From an uncultured Eubacterium sp. (GTDB taxonomy: Bacteria; Bacillota; Clostridia; Lachnospirales; Lachnospiraceae), in contig CAJTZX010000058.1 of NCBI GenBank assembly GCA_910584345.1, forward strand, positions 1 through 23,253: a stretch of 23,253 nucleotides of DNA, given 5' to 3'. The notes under the pieces are model-generated. The model had not been told where the DNA came from, searched no databases, and was given only the letters and a program-made list of their open reading frames with translations. Every line of letters begins with the position of its first letter. Positions within the stretch are counted from its first letter, which is position 1. Shown piece after piece: positions 14,692 to 23,224 of the stretch. The position numbers and the translations under genes are program-made.

Positions 14692-14976
14692 CAGGTATCA
14701 TAGCTTTTGCAGCAATCTTATAAATTTAAAAGAAGCGCAGAGCCAGGATCCTTCGAATATATTTGTTCTAAGCGGTACAGTACAAATGTATCAATTATCT
14801 TTTGATCTTGCCTGGAAAGTGATGAAAGATATTATTGTTCAGTATCATGGGGTGACGGATTTTGCAGCTGGTTCACCGCGTGAAACGCTTCGCGCAGAAA
14901 AGCAGTAGGTACATATTTTCATCAGTTGACAGAATTAAGGCGGCGGGTATATCCATACTATGAAGAAAACAACTGA
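14672..14976 (+). pseudogene. HEPN-fold nucleotidyltransferase partner (HI0074/HepT-like), internally deleted
   Basis: The frame from 14672 gives only 78 residues: YHSFCSNLINLKEAQ, then VQMYQLSFDLAWKVMKDII and SPRETLRAEKQ, stopping at 14908. The FDLAWKxxKD and SPRExLR blocks are those of the nucleotidyltransferase substrate-binding family (PF08780-like). The expected next part, with the RNxxxH-type active motif (RDRNxxSHxYD), is absent. A +1 frame from about 14896 (KAVGTYFHQLTELRRRVYP, ending YYEENN at 14976) looks like the family's C-terminal helix. I infer a deletion of roughly 40 codons that also shifted the frame. The intact MntA-like neighbour overlaps it by 20 bases. Confidence 0.7.
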
Positions 14977-15049
14977 CAGCATCATGAAAATAGGTTAAAT
15001 AAATTTCACGCGCTATGTAACAAAAAGTTTTCTTCTGATATATCAAGAC

Positions 15050-15130
15050 TCAGGTAACTATATCTCTGATTTCCAAAGAAATAGTCTAAATGATTTTGGA
15101 AGTTAGGGATGTAGTTATCTGATTTTTTTA
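15050..15130 (+). terminator. Long stem-loop with T-run downstream of the nucleotidyltransferase pair
   Basis: Arms TCAGGTAACTATATC (15050-15064) and GATGTAGTTATCTGA (15108-15122) match at 13 of 15. An inner stem TTCCAAA (15071-15077) / TTTGGAA (15095-15101) lies within, and a run of T (15123-15129) follows at once. The form fits an intrinsic terminator, although the stem is AT-rich. Confidence 0.55.
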
Positions 15131-15197
15131 ATAAAGGACGTCCGGTAAGAAACAGGACAGGAATGTAACAGTTCCTGAATTACTTGAAAGCATAAAA

Positions 15198-16811
15198 ATG
15201 CGGAAGGGGATGTTAAATATCAAATATAAAATCAGCTATGATATAAATGCCAACGGCATACAAACGATAACTGCTGATTCCGGTGCGAATCTATTAGAAC
15301 TGCTAAGAGAGCATCAGGCTGCGCCGACGGCAGTCTGTAATGGGAAAGGTATTTGTGGAAAATGCCGTGTGCGTATTACACAGGGGCATATGCCCGTGAC
15401 GGAAGAAGATCGTTGCTTTTTCACAGAGCAGGAGCTTGCAGAAGGGTATCGGTTAGCATGTAAGTGCAGCATTCGAGATCATATAACAGTTTTGGTGTCA
15501 GATGAAAATACAACAATACAGGCTTTGGGAATAGAAAAATTAAAACAACCGCAGACGATACAGCAATCGCAGATAAATGAAACCGGATATGCGATCGCTG
15601 TTGACCTTGGCAGTACCACACTGGCTGCTGCTTTGATTGATATGCAGGGAAATGTCTTAGATCAGGCGGTTGCTGTTAATTCGCAGCGTGTTTACGGTGC
15701 AGACGTGCTCTCAAGAATGCAGGCGTCCAATGAAGGAAAGCGGGAGCAGCTGCAGGCATGTATATGCCGTGACCTTGAACAGCTGTTTTTGAAACTGGTG
15801 TGCGGGCAGGAGGCGCCGATACAGATTTTAAACATTGCGATTGCCGGAAATACGACGATGTTTCATTTGCTGCGCGGCTATTCGTGTGAAAAACTGGGAC
15901 AGGCTCCATTTGAGCCGGTGAATTTGAAATTGGAATGTCTGGAATACAGACAATTATTCGCAGAAATCCAGGGGTGCAATGCATGTAAAGTGTATTTGCT
16001 GCCGGGAATGTCTGCGTTTATTGGAGCAGATATTACCGCTGGGCTTTATAGCAGTGGATTTTGGCAAACGACGAAACAGCATCCATCCTTTTTTATAGAC
16101 CTTGGTACAAACGGTGAGCTTGCATATGGCACCAGAGAAGGATTTGTTACAGCATCCACAGCAGCAGGTCCGGCCTTTGAAGGAGGGCGGTTAAGCTGTG
16201 GAGTAGCTGGGATACCAGGAGCGATTTCAAAAGTATCTTATCTTTATCACAGAGTCCGCATTCAGACGATTGGACAGAAAAAACCATGCGGCATTTGCGG
16301 GACAGGCGCTATGGAAGCGGCAGCCGCATTGCGCAGAGAAGGGCTGCTGGATACGGAAGGGCTGCTGGCGCCACAGATTTTTGATACAGGTATGGAGCTG
16401 GCAAGGCGCGAGGACGGCAGCCGCATTTGTCTGACACAGGCAGATATCAGAGAAATACAGATGGCAAAAGCGGCTATTCGTGCCGGACTTTCTGTGCTGC
16501 AAAAAAGATATGAGCAAGAGCATACAACAGAATGGAAGGGACGGGTGGGTCATATTTACCTTGCCGGAGGATTTGGCTATTATTTGTCAGCGGATGCGGC
16601 CATTACGATTGGACTGTTTGAGCCGGAATGGAAAGAAAAAATCGTGCTATGCGCAAATACCAGTTTAAAAGGCGCGATTGCATTTTTAACAGAACCGTCC
16701 TGTGCAAGGGAATTAGAGCAAATATGTAGCAAAAACCGGACGATCCGGTTAGAAAGTGATGCAGATTTTCAGGAGATATACGTACGGCAGATGCGGTTTC
16801 CGGTATTGTAG
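15198..16811 (+). CDS. Reductive activator of corrinoid proteins (RamA/RACE-like, DUF4445)
   Basis: The 537-residue protein has an N-terminal plant-type [2Fe-2S] ferredoxin domain (Cys47, Cys53, Cys56 in CNGKGICGKC, and Cys88 or Cys90 in ACKC). An ASKHA-type domain follows (from about residue 131), with AVDLGSTTLAAALID, AIAGNTTMFHLL, GADITAGLY, FIDLGTNGELAYG, CGICGTGAMEAAAAL and IYLAGGFGYYLS. Such activators use ATP to reduce Co(II) corrinoid proteins back to Co(I), for example in methyltransferase systems. No corrinoid protein or methyltransferase gene is nearby, though cobO is 10 kb away. The start is uncertain: the ATG at 15198 has a weak site, while that at 15210 follows GGAAGGGG too closely. 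A short inverted repeat CAGGAA/TTCCTG (15158-15177) precedes it. Confidence 0.88.
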   Translation: MRKGMLNIKYKISYDINANGIQTITADSGANLLELLREHQAAPTAVCNGKGICGKCRVRITQGHMPVTEEDRCFFTEQELAEGYRLACKCSIRDHITVLVSDENTTIQALGIEKLKQPQTIQQSQINETGYAIAVDLGSTTLAAALIDMQGNVLDQAVAVNSQRVYGADVLSRMQASNEGKREQLQACICRDLEQLFLKLVCGQEAPIQILNIAIAGNTTMFHLLRGYSCEKLGQAPFEPVNLKLECLEYRQLFAEIQGCNACKVYLLPGMSAFIGADITAGLYSSGFWQTTKQHPSFFIDLGTNGELAYGTREGFVTASTAAGPAFEGGRLSCGVAGIPGAISKVSYLYHRVRIQTIGQKKPCGICGTGAMEAAAALRREGLLDTEGLLAPQIFDTGMELARREDGSRICLTQADIREIQMAKAAIRAGLSVLQKRYEQEHTTEWKGRVGHIYLAGGFGYYLSADAAITIGLFEPEWKEKIVLCANTSLKGAIAFLTEPSCARELEQICSKNRTIRLESDADFQEIYVRQMRFPVL

Positions 16812-16836
16812 CAGCGTATTTTTTGCAGCAATTCAG

Positions 16837-16883
16837 AATTTTTGTAACAGCTCAATGGATGATCTGAGCTGTTACAAATTTTT
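16837..16883. terminator. Bidirectional terminator between the corrinoid activator and HAD genes
   Basis: AATTTTTGTAACAGCTCA (16837-16854) and TGAGCTGTTACAAATTTT (16865-16882) form an almost perfect 18-bp stem with a 10-base loop and T-runs on either strand. The right arm lies in the last codons of the HAD gene, whose stop is at 16852-16854. Confidence 0.85.
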
Positions 16884-17595
16884 CCAGTTTTTGAATCTCA
16901 CCATCCTGGATAAGGTATGTGCTGTCCGGCGTTTTTGTCCATTCAGGAGACAGATTGGTATGGATATAGACAGAATCGATGCCATATGCATTTGCTCCCG
17001 CAATATCTGTGTACGGATCGTTTCCGATCATGAGCGCACTGCTTTTTTCAATCTCGTATCGCTGACAGGCAATATGAAAAAGATGCGGATCGGGCTTTGC
17101 ACATTCTTCCTGAGAAGAAATAACAATTCCGTCAAATAAATCCGTGATGCCAAGCAGTTTTAATTCCGGCATAGTAAATACTTTCTGCGCATTCGTCAAC
17201 AGAAAGCAACGTCTGCCGCTTGTCCGCAGCTTGTGTAATAGTGTGCGCACAGCCGGATACAGACGGATATGATCTCTGGATATCGTACGGAAAAATAATG
17301 CTGTCTCAGCTGCTAATTCGGCAGATGCAGCAATATTTTGACGGCGATAGAGTTGTTCAAAAACTATTTCCAGCTGGATGTCGATCTTTAGATAATCCGG
17401 ATGCCGCAAAGCGGACTGTCGCAGTTCTTCCTGCACGAGATGTTCGTATTCTTTTTGGAGGTTATAAGGTGTATAGGCTGCTCCATGTGACTGATACCAG
17501 ATGGCTAAGAGCTGCCAGAGTTCTTTTTTGGATTCATCTGTATGGATATCGGCCAGTGTGCCATACAGGTCAAAGAGAAGATCAAAATATTTCAT
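16852..17595 (-). CDS. HAD-superfamily hydrolase (phosphatase-like)
   Basis: The 247-residue protein has the four HAD motifs: I FDLYGTLADI (nucleophile Asp9; Tyr replaces the usual second Asp, as in haloacid dehalogenase-type members), II LLTNAQ, III KPDPHLFHIA (Lys), IV GNDPYTDIAGANA. A helical cap (about 20-100) fits the YjjG/dehalogenase-like subfamily. It is likely a phosphatase of small substrates in the cytosol. I choose the ATG at 17595, which overlaps the AraC stop as ATGA and lies about 9 bases after AAGGA; an ATG at 17601 adds two residues and sits too near that site. Expressed with the AraC gene. Confidence 0.88.
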   Translation of the reverse strand: MKYFDLLFDLYGTLADIHTDESKKELWQLLAIWYQSHGAAYTPYNLQKEYEHLVQEELRQSALRHPDYLKIDIQLEIVFEQLYRRQNIAASAELAAETALFFRTISRDHIRLYPAVRTLLHKLRTSGRRCFLLTNAQKVFTMPELKLLGITDLFDGIVISSQEECAKPDPHLFHIACQRYEIEKSSALMIGNDPYTDIAGANAYGIDSVYIHTNLSPEWTKTPDSTYLIQDGEIQKLEKFVTAQIIH

Positions 17596-18527
17596 ATGCA
17601 TGTTTCCTTTCTGAAGCTGTGACTTGCCGGACGCTTTGTCTGTGATTCTTTTAAGGACATATTCCGGTAAGCGCTTGGTGTCATATTATACTTTTTCTTA
17701 AAACTTCGGTTAAAATGAGACAGATTTTCAAATCCAACCTCCTGCGAGATGGATAATATGCTGGAATCAGAGGCAAGCAGCAGCCTTGCGGCCATAGTCA
17801 GCCGGTAATCGTTTAAATATTCAATGAAAGAGACTCCCATTGCCTGTTTAAAGTATTTCATAAAGTGCGATTGGCTGTAATCACAAAAAGATGCGATGGC
17901 TTCAATGGTAATTCGGTCCTGATAATGATTTTCCACATATTTTATAATAATCTTAAGCTTTTCTAAAGAGTTTAGAGGTCTTTTTGGTGCAGACGCAATC
18001 TGCCAATCTGAAAACAGTTCATAAAACAGTGCGAACAGGCAGCTTTTGATATGCAGCTGGTATGCGTGAGGAAACGTTTTACAGATTTCATCTGCCTGAT
18101 CCAACCAATAGGAGATTTTTTCGTACTTCGGTTCTCCAAAAGAATAAATATTTTTAGCAAGCACGTGTGAATGACGCAAAGGGGCAAAAAAGTCTGCGGT
18201 ACAGCTGTCATTGCCTTTTGCTTCCAGCATGCTTAAATCAAACAGGATATTTTCGTATTCCATGCGGATGTCTTCCTGCTGTGAAATGCTGTGCAGCTGT
18301 CCAGGCGCGATGAGAATAATGTCGCCTTCTTTTACAAGAGAAGAAGACAAGTCGATCGATACGGCGCCGCATCCTTTTTTGATATAAATAATTTCCATTT
18401 CTAAATGCCAGTGCAGGGGCACAGACAAAAAATCCTGCGGGATACAGCAAAGATACGTATTGTATGGAAAAGAAGCGTCAAAATGTGTTTTCTTTTCCTG
18501 ATAATTTTCATATTCCAATATGTTCAT
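17592..18527 (-). CDS. AraC-family transcriptional regulator
   Basis: The 311-residue regulator has an N-terminal cupin sensor (about 20-110; PLHWHLEMEIIYIKKGCG with H39 and H41, EGDIILIAPGQLHSI) and a C-terminal pair of helix-turn-helix motifs (about 195-292; ITIEAIASFCDYSQSHFMKY and ILSISQEVGFENLSHFNRSF, then KKKYNMTPSAYR). This layout is common in regulators of sugar-use genes. GGGAG lies 8 bases before the ATG. It is divergent from glgP and overlaps the HAD gene by four bases, so it may control either or both. The effector is unknown. Confidence 0.92.
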   Translation of the reverse strand: MNILEYENYQEKKTHFDASFPYNTYLCCIPQDFLSVPLHWHLEMEIIYIKKGCGAVSIDLSSSLVKEGDIILIAPGQLHSISQQEDIRMEYENILFDLSMLEAKGNDSCTADFFAPLRHSHVLAKNIYSFGEPKYEKISYWLDQADEICKTFPHAYQLHIKSCLFALFYELFSDWQIASAPKRPLNSLEKLKIIIKYVENHYQDRITIEAIASFCDYSQSHFMKYFKQAMGVSFIEYLNDYRLTMAARLLLASDSSILSISQEVGFENLSHFNRSFKKKYNMTPSAYRNMSLKESQTKRPASHSFRKETCI

Positions 18528-18809
18528 AAGTAAGGCTCCCTGATAATGATAAGTAATGCAAAGGCTGTATGTGTAACGGAAACTATAAATTGATAGAATT
18601 GTACCATATCATCATAGAATACTGCAAGAATAATATCCACTATTTAACATATAATACATTCAGCAAGCGAGGAATTGTTCACGCAGCAATTATGAAAGCG
18701 AACTCGTGTACAATTACGCAGCGGAATTTCAAAGTGCAGCTGTCTGGACAGGTTTCACAGCTGTATGAAAAGAACAGAAAAAATAAGAAAAATTGGGAGG
18801 AAACACGAA
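18528..18809. other. Divergent regulatory region between the AraC regulator and glgP
   Basis: Nearly 280 bases separate the two start codons. A weak promoter-like TTGATA (18590-18595) with TAGAAT (18615-18620) has 19-base spacing. A frame from 18569 to 18823 is open but lacks a ribosome binding site and family signs, so I do not call a gene. Given AraC divergence, operators for that regulator may lie here; none is obvious. Confidence 0.4.
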
Positions 18810-21068
18810 ATGACAGCAAATGAATATGTAAAGTCTCGCTTCGGACGTTTTATGGACGAGTGCACAAACGAGGAAATCTATACAGCGCTTTTGGAATATG
18901 TAAAAGAAAAGGCGAAAGAAAAGGAAAGTAATCAGGGAAAGAAAAAACTGTATTATATTTCAGCAGAATTTTTGATTGGCAAACTACTGTCTAATAATCT
19001 AATTAATCTTGGGTTATTTGATGAAGTAAAACAAGAGCTGGAAAAATGCGGCAAGTCTATTACAGATATTGAAGAAATTGAGTTGGAGCCGTCATTGGGA
19101 AACGGTGGTCTGGGCAGACTCGCGGCCTGCTTTTTGGACTCTATCGCAACGCTTGGCTTAAATGGTGACGGTGTGGGCTTAAACTATCATCTTGGCCTGT
19201 TCCGTCAGGTATTTGAAAACAATCTGCAAAAAGAAGTGCCAAATCCATGGATTACACCGAAGTCCTGGCTTACAAAGACAGATAAGACATATAAAATTCA
19301 TTTTGGAGGATTTGCGGTACAGTCTAGAATGTACGACATTGATGTAGTTGGATATGAAAACCGCACGACAAAGCTGCATTTATTTGATGTAGAGTCTGTA
19401 GATGAATCGTTAGTACAAGACGGCATCAACTTTGATAAATCTCAGTATGCGAAAAATTTAACGCTGTTCCTTTATCCGGATGACAGTGATGAAAGCGGAC
19501 GCCTTTTACGTGTATACCAGCAGTATTTTATGGTATCCAACGCGGCAAGGCTGATTCTGGAAGAATGTGTGGCAAAAGGTTCCAATTTGTATGATCTTGC
19601 AGACTATGCAGTTATTCAGATTAACGATACACATCCGACGATGGTAATTCCGGAACTGATTCGTTTGTTAATGGAACGCGGGCTGACGATGGATGAAGCG
19701 ATCGATGTCGTATCTAAGACTTGTGCATATACAAACCATACGATTCTTGCAGAAGCGTTGGAAAAATGGCCAATGCACTTTATGCAGCAGGCAGTGCCGC
19801 AGCTTGTACCGATTATTTACGAACTGAATAACAAGGTAAATAAAAAATATAATGATCCTTCTGTAGCAATTATTAATAATGATAATTGCGTATGCATGGC
19901 ACATATCGACATACATTACGGCATCAGCGTCAATGGTGTAGCAGCGCTCCATACGGATATTTTAAAAGATACAGAGTTAAATAATTTCTACAAACTGTAT
20001 CCAGAAAAATTCAACAACAAGACAAACGGTATTACCTTCCGCCGCTGGCTGTTATACTGCAATCCGCAGCTAACTTCTTTTATCGAAGAACTGATCGGAC
20101 CTGCGTTCAAAAAGGATGCTATGGAACTGGAAAAGCTGTCTGCTTTTGTAAACGACGATGCAGTATTGGACAAATTGCTTTCGATTAAAGAGGCGAGAAA
20201 AGTTGTTTTACGCGATTTCTTAAAGCACACGCAAAATATTGATATTGATGCGGATTCTGTATTTGATATTCAGGTTAAACGTCTGCATGAATATAAACGC
20301 CAGCAGATGAATACTTTATATGTGATTCATAAATATTTCGAGATCAAAGCAGGTAAAAAACCGGTACGTCCAATTACCGTATTTTTCGGTGCAAAGGCAG
20401 CTCCGGCATATATCATTGCAAAAGATATTATCCATTTGATTTTGTGTTTGTCACAGCTGATAAACAACGATCCGCAGGTAAGTCCGTATCTGAAAGTCGT
20501 AATGGTAGAAAACTATAACGTAACATTAGCAGAAAAATTAATCCCTGCCTGTGATATATCTGAACAGATTTCGCTTGCTTCCAAAGAAGCTTCTGGAACG
20601 AGCAATATGAAATTTATGCTGAATGGTGCAGTGACACTTGGTACAAAAGATGGTGCAAATGTAGAGATTGCAGATCTTGTAGGAGAGGAAAACATCTTTA
20701 CGTTCGGTGAGTCCAGCCAGACAGTCATTGACCGTTATAAAAAGGCAGACTATGTATCTAGAGAATATTACGAAAACGATGAAGATATTAAAAAAGCAGT
20801 AGATTTTATTGTCAGTGACGAAATGAAGGCGGTAGGATGTGCAGAAAATCTGGAGCGTCTTTATCATGAATTGCTGAATAAAGACTGGTTTATGACATTC
20901 CCGGATTTTAAAGATTATGTGCAGACAAAGGATCAGGCGTTTGCAGCATATGAAGATCGTAAGGCATGGGCAAAGATGATGCTTGTTAATATCAGCAAGG
21001 CAGGATTTTTCTCTGCAGACCGTACGATTGAACAGTATAATGACGAGATTTGGAAATTGGAGAAATAA
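18810..21068 (+). CDS. glgP: Glycogen/maltodextrin phosphorylase
   Basis: The 752-residue enzyme splits alpha-1,4-glucan with phosphate to glucose-1-phosphate, using pyridoxal phosphate. Family blocks are YYISAEFLIGKLLSNNLINLG, EPSLGNGGLGRLAACFLDS, YAVIQINDTHPTMVIPELIR, DIQVKRLHEYKRQQMN and EASGTSNMKFMLNGAVTLG, in which Lys601 (SNMKF) holds the PLP. Length is usual for bacterial phosphorylases. I use the ATG at 18810, 9 bases after GGGAGG; an in-frame ATG at 18765 would add a basic 15-residue tail without a good site. It is single in its transcript, closed by the terminator at 21091, and lies divergent from an AraC regulator that may control it. Confidence 0.96.
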   Translation: MTANEYVKSRFGRFMDECTNEEIYTALLEYVKEKAKEKESNQGKKKLYYISAEFLIGKLLSNNLINLGLFDEVKQELEKCGKSITDIEEIELEPSLGNGGLGRLAACFLDSIATLGLNGDGVGLNYHLGLFRQVFENNLQKEVPNPWITPKSWLTKTDKTYKIHFGGFAVQSRMYDIDVVGYENRTTKLHLFDVESVDESLVQDGINFDKSQYAKNLTLFLYPDDSDESGRLLRVYQQYFMVSNAARLILEECVAKGSNLYDLADYAVIQINDTHPTMVIPELIRLLMERGLTMDEAIDVVSKTCAYTNHTILAEALEKWPMHFMQQAVPQLVPIIYELNNKVNKKYNDPSVAIINNDNCVCMAHIDIHYGISVNGVAALHTDILKDTELNNFYKLYPEKFNNKTNGITFRRWLLYCNPQLTSFIEELIGPAFKKDAMELEKLSAFVNDDAVLDKLLSIKEARKVVLRDFLKHTQNIDIDADSVFDIQVKRLHEYKRQQMNTLYVIHKYFEIKAGKKPVRPITVFFGAKAAPAYIIAKDIIHLILCLSQLINNDPQVSPYLKVVMVENYNVTLAEKLIPACDISEQISLASKEASGTSNMKFMLNGAVTLGTKDGANVEIADLVGEENIFTFGESSQTVIDRYKKADYVSREYYENDEDIKKAVDFIVSDEMKAVGCAENLERLYHELLNKDWFMTFPDFKDYVQTKDQAFAAYEDRKAWAKMMLVNISKAGFFSADRTIEQYNDEIWKLEK

Positions 21069-21090
21069 ATAAGAAGAACCGTTATGTCAG

Positions 21091-21126
21091 ACCCGGGCAG
21101 GCATGTAGTGCATGTCCGGGTTTTTT
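21091..21126 (+). terminator. Terminator of glgP
   Basis: ACCCGGGCAGGCATG, loop TAGTG, CATGTCCGGGT, then TTTTTT: a GC-rich stem with two small bulges, 22 bases after the glgP stop. Confidence 0.88.
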
Positions 21127-21147
21127 GAGGTCTGTTTTATGTATCTT

Positions 21148-21711
21148 TTAAATTTTTTTTAGCAAGAGTATAGTATGGAAAGTATTATCTTTCGCATTAA
21201 AATAAAAATGATATTTTCCTTTGTATTGTTTGACTATACGCTGAATACTTTTTAGGCCATAACCATGTATTAATTCATTTTTTTTTGAAGTAGTAATTAG
21301 TTTTCGGCAATATGAAGTGGAATTTTTTAAGCTGGAGTTAATCATCGTAATCACTATAGTATGATTATTGTGAGGTTTAACATTTAATTCAATGAAAGAA
21401 TCAGGTGTGTTTTTTGCGGCATTTAAAGCATTATCTAAAAGATTACCGAACAACACTGTTATGTCAAATTCTGAAAGAAAATCAATGCATCCCGTTCTGA
21501 TATCTATTCTAAAAGAAATATCGTCTTTTTTACACTGTTGTTTAGCTCGTAAGACAATATTATTTAATAGGGTGTTATCACAAACTTGCACAGATTCTAG
21601 TAAATCAGATGATTGTATAATTTGGCTAATATAATCTGCTATTTTTTTGGTTTCACCCTTGTTGTTTAAGTGAGCAATTGACAGGAGATGTTTTCGGATA
21701 TCATGAATTGT
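21148..21711 (-). pseudogene. GHKL-type sensor histidine kinase, 5'-truncated
   Basis: From the stop the frame is open back to 21711, where it meets a stop codon; no ATG start exists there. The surviving part begins at the phospho-acceptor H-box, THDIRKHL-like (TIHDIRKHLLSIAHLNN), then NKGETKKIADYISQIIQSS. The GHKL ATPase domain follows, with the N-box FGNLLDNALNAAKNTP and G-box IHGYGLKSIQRIV, ending FHTILLLKKI. This is the AgrC/VirS-like kinase class. The whole N-terminal membrane sensor is missing, so the kinase cannot sense. A GTG at 21591 could start a 147-residue ATPase fragment. The break lies a few bases from the carrier-protein start, so one deletion may have joined the two. Confidence 0.8.
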
Positions 21712-21718
21712 TTAATGT

Positions 21719-21976
21719 ATGAGCGTAGCTGAAAAGATGTGTGAATTACTTAATAATTTAGGTTATATTATTTCTTATGAGGAATTGAAAAAAGATGATA
21801 TTGATTTGAGAGACTTTATCGTGGATTCTGTCGAATTTGTTTCCTTGATCGTTGAAATTGAGCATGAATTTGTGATTAATTTGCCGGATGAGTTTATAGA
21901 ATTTGATGTGTTGGCTTCTTTAAACGGGATGATTAGTACTATTGAGGCATTATTATGCGATAAAAGGCAGGATTGA
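21719..21976 (+). CDS. Acyl/peptidyl carrier protein-like small protein
   Basis: The 85-residue protein fits a carrier protein: a helix (EKMCELLNNLGYIISYEELK), then LRDFIVDSVEFVSLIVEIEHE with Asp36-Ser37-Val38 as the phosphopantetheine-attachment motif (usual form DSL/DSI), then INLPDEF and a last helix (LASLNGMISTIEALLCDK). It would carry an acyl or aminoacyl group as a thioester. No ribosome binding site precedes the ATG, and the gene begins only 8 bases from the broken kinase frame, so its own leader may be deleted. The stop overlaps the exporter start (TGATG). AT-rich like its neighbours. Function by fold signs only. Confidence 0.7.
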   Translation: MSVAEKMCELLNNLGYIISYEELKKDDIDLRDFIVDSVEFVSLIVEIEHEFVINLPDEFIEFDVLASLNGMISTIEALLCDKRQD

Positions 21977-23224
21977 TGGAACAATTGAAAAGGATCAAAA
22001 ATAATGTAATTCATATTTTTAAGTTTCCACAAAATTGATAAGAAAACTTTTTTTACATTAGCAGCCGCAGTGGTTTTGTCAGGAATGGTTATACTACCTT
22101 CTTTATATCTGCCAAAATTGATTATTGATGAATTTGTTTATGGAAAAAAGTATTTAAATGTCATTTATTATGCACTTATTTATGGTTGTTTAACATTGAT
22201 AATAAATGTCTTGAATCAGGTGATAACGTCAAAACTGGAGAAACAGACAAAAACATTGGAATACGAGGGTATTATCCGTCTTTTTCGAAAAATTGCGGAT
22301 ATTGATTATTTTATGCTTCAGGATTCTGAGACAATGGATAATTTTGCGAAAGCTACAAAGTGTGTTATGGCGATGAATTTTTATTTATTAGTTACATCTC
22401 TCATTAAGTTTTTTTCAAGTATCTGGATTTTGATTGTTGTAATGGGGATGTTGATTATTCTTGATATTAAGATTTTATTAATTGTTGGTGTGGTTATTAT
22501 GATAAATGCATATACAAATTCCAGAATGAATAAACTTCGTTATCAGGCAGATAATGAGTTATGGCCGTTAGACCGACGTATGACATGGTTTATGCGTTTT
22601 GCCGGTGATTTAAAATATGCAAAAGATGTTCGATCCAATCATGCTCAGGAGTTTCTGTTTTCCAAATATAGAAATCTTTCGGTTCAATTCTATAGATTAC
22701 AGAATAAAATTGTAGATTCAGAACGTAATGTTAAATTAATTCATATACTACTAACTTCTGTGCAGGAATTTTTGATCTATCTCATTCTTGGCTTTAATAT
22801 TATCGTTGCTCAAATTTTTACTGTCGGAGATTTTTCCCTTGTATTTCATGCGATGGATGTTTTCAAGTCGGGATGTGGTGGTATTATTGACGGATTAATA
22901 GAAATCAGCAATCGTGGGGAATATTTCAAAAAATATCTTGACTTTATCAATATTCCAAGTACGTTTCGCGCTGGTAAGCAAAAAAGATGTGTATTATCAG
23001 AGAAAGATGAACTGGTAATCGAGTTCAAAAATGTTAGTTACCGATATCCTAATCAGGATAAAGATGCTTTACAAAATATAAATGTGCAGATAAGATCGGG
23101 GGAGAAAATATCAATTGTTGGAGAAAATGGAGCGGGTAAAACAACATTTATTAAACTGTTGCTTCGGTTATACGATCCTACAGAGGGAGCTATTTATCGA
23201 GTACTCTCGGAAACTTTTGAATAA
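21976..23224 (+). pseudogene. ABC exporter (membrane plus ATPase), frameshifted and 3'-truncated
   Basis: Reading starts with MEQLKRIKNNVIHIFKF at 21976 (overlapping the carrier-protein stop), but after 16-17 codons the frame meets TGA TAA. If one base near 22025 (in TTCCAC) is dropped it continues as HKIDKKTFFTLAAAVVLSGM into the long frame open from about 22008. Several membrane helices follow, then the nucleotide-binding domain (VIEFKNVSYRYPNQDKDALQ, Walker A GENGAGKTT). It stops at LLRLYDPTEGAIYRVLSETFE, before the signature LSGGQ, Walker B and H-loop. Normal half-transporters are near 590 residues; about 415 remain. It cannot hydrolyse ATP normally. The family exports peptides, lipids or drugs. 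Confidence 0.85.

Noticed and set aside
18569..18823. 84-codon plus-strand frame before glgP
   Set aside because: No ribosome binding site, overlaps the glgP start in another frame, and shows no recognisable domain.
1118..23213. Shared 11-base word ACTCTCGGAAA beside the palindrome at 1118 and at the exporter break near 23203
   Set aside because: Tempting as a common mobile-element end, but identical 11-base words are expected dozens of times by chance in a window this long, and similarity does not extend.
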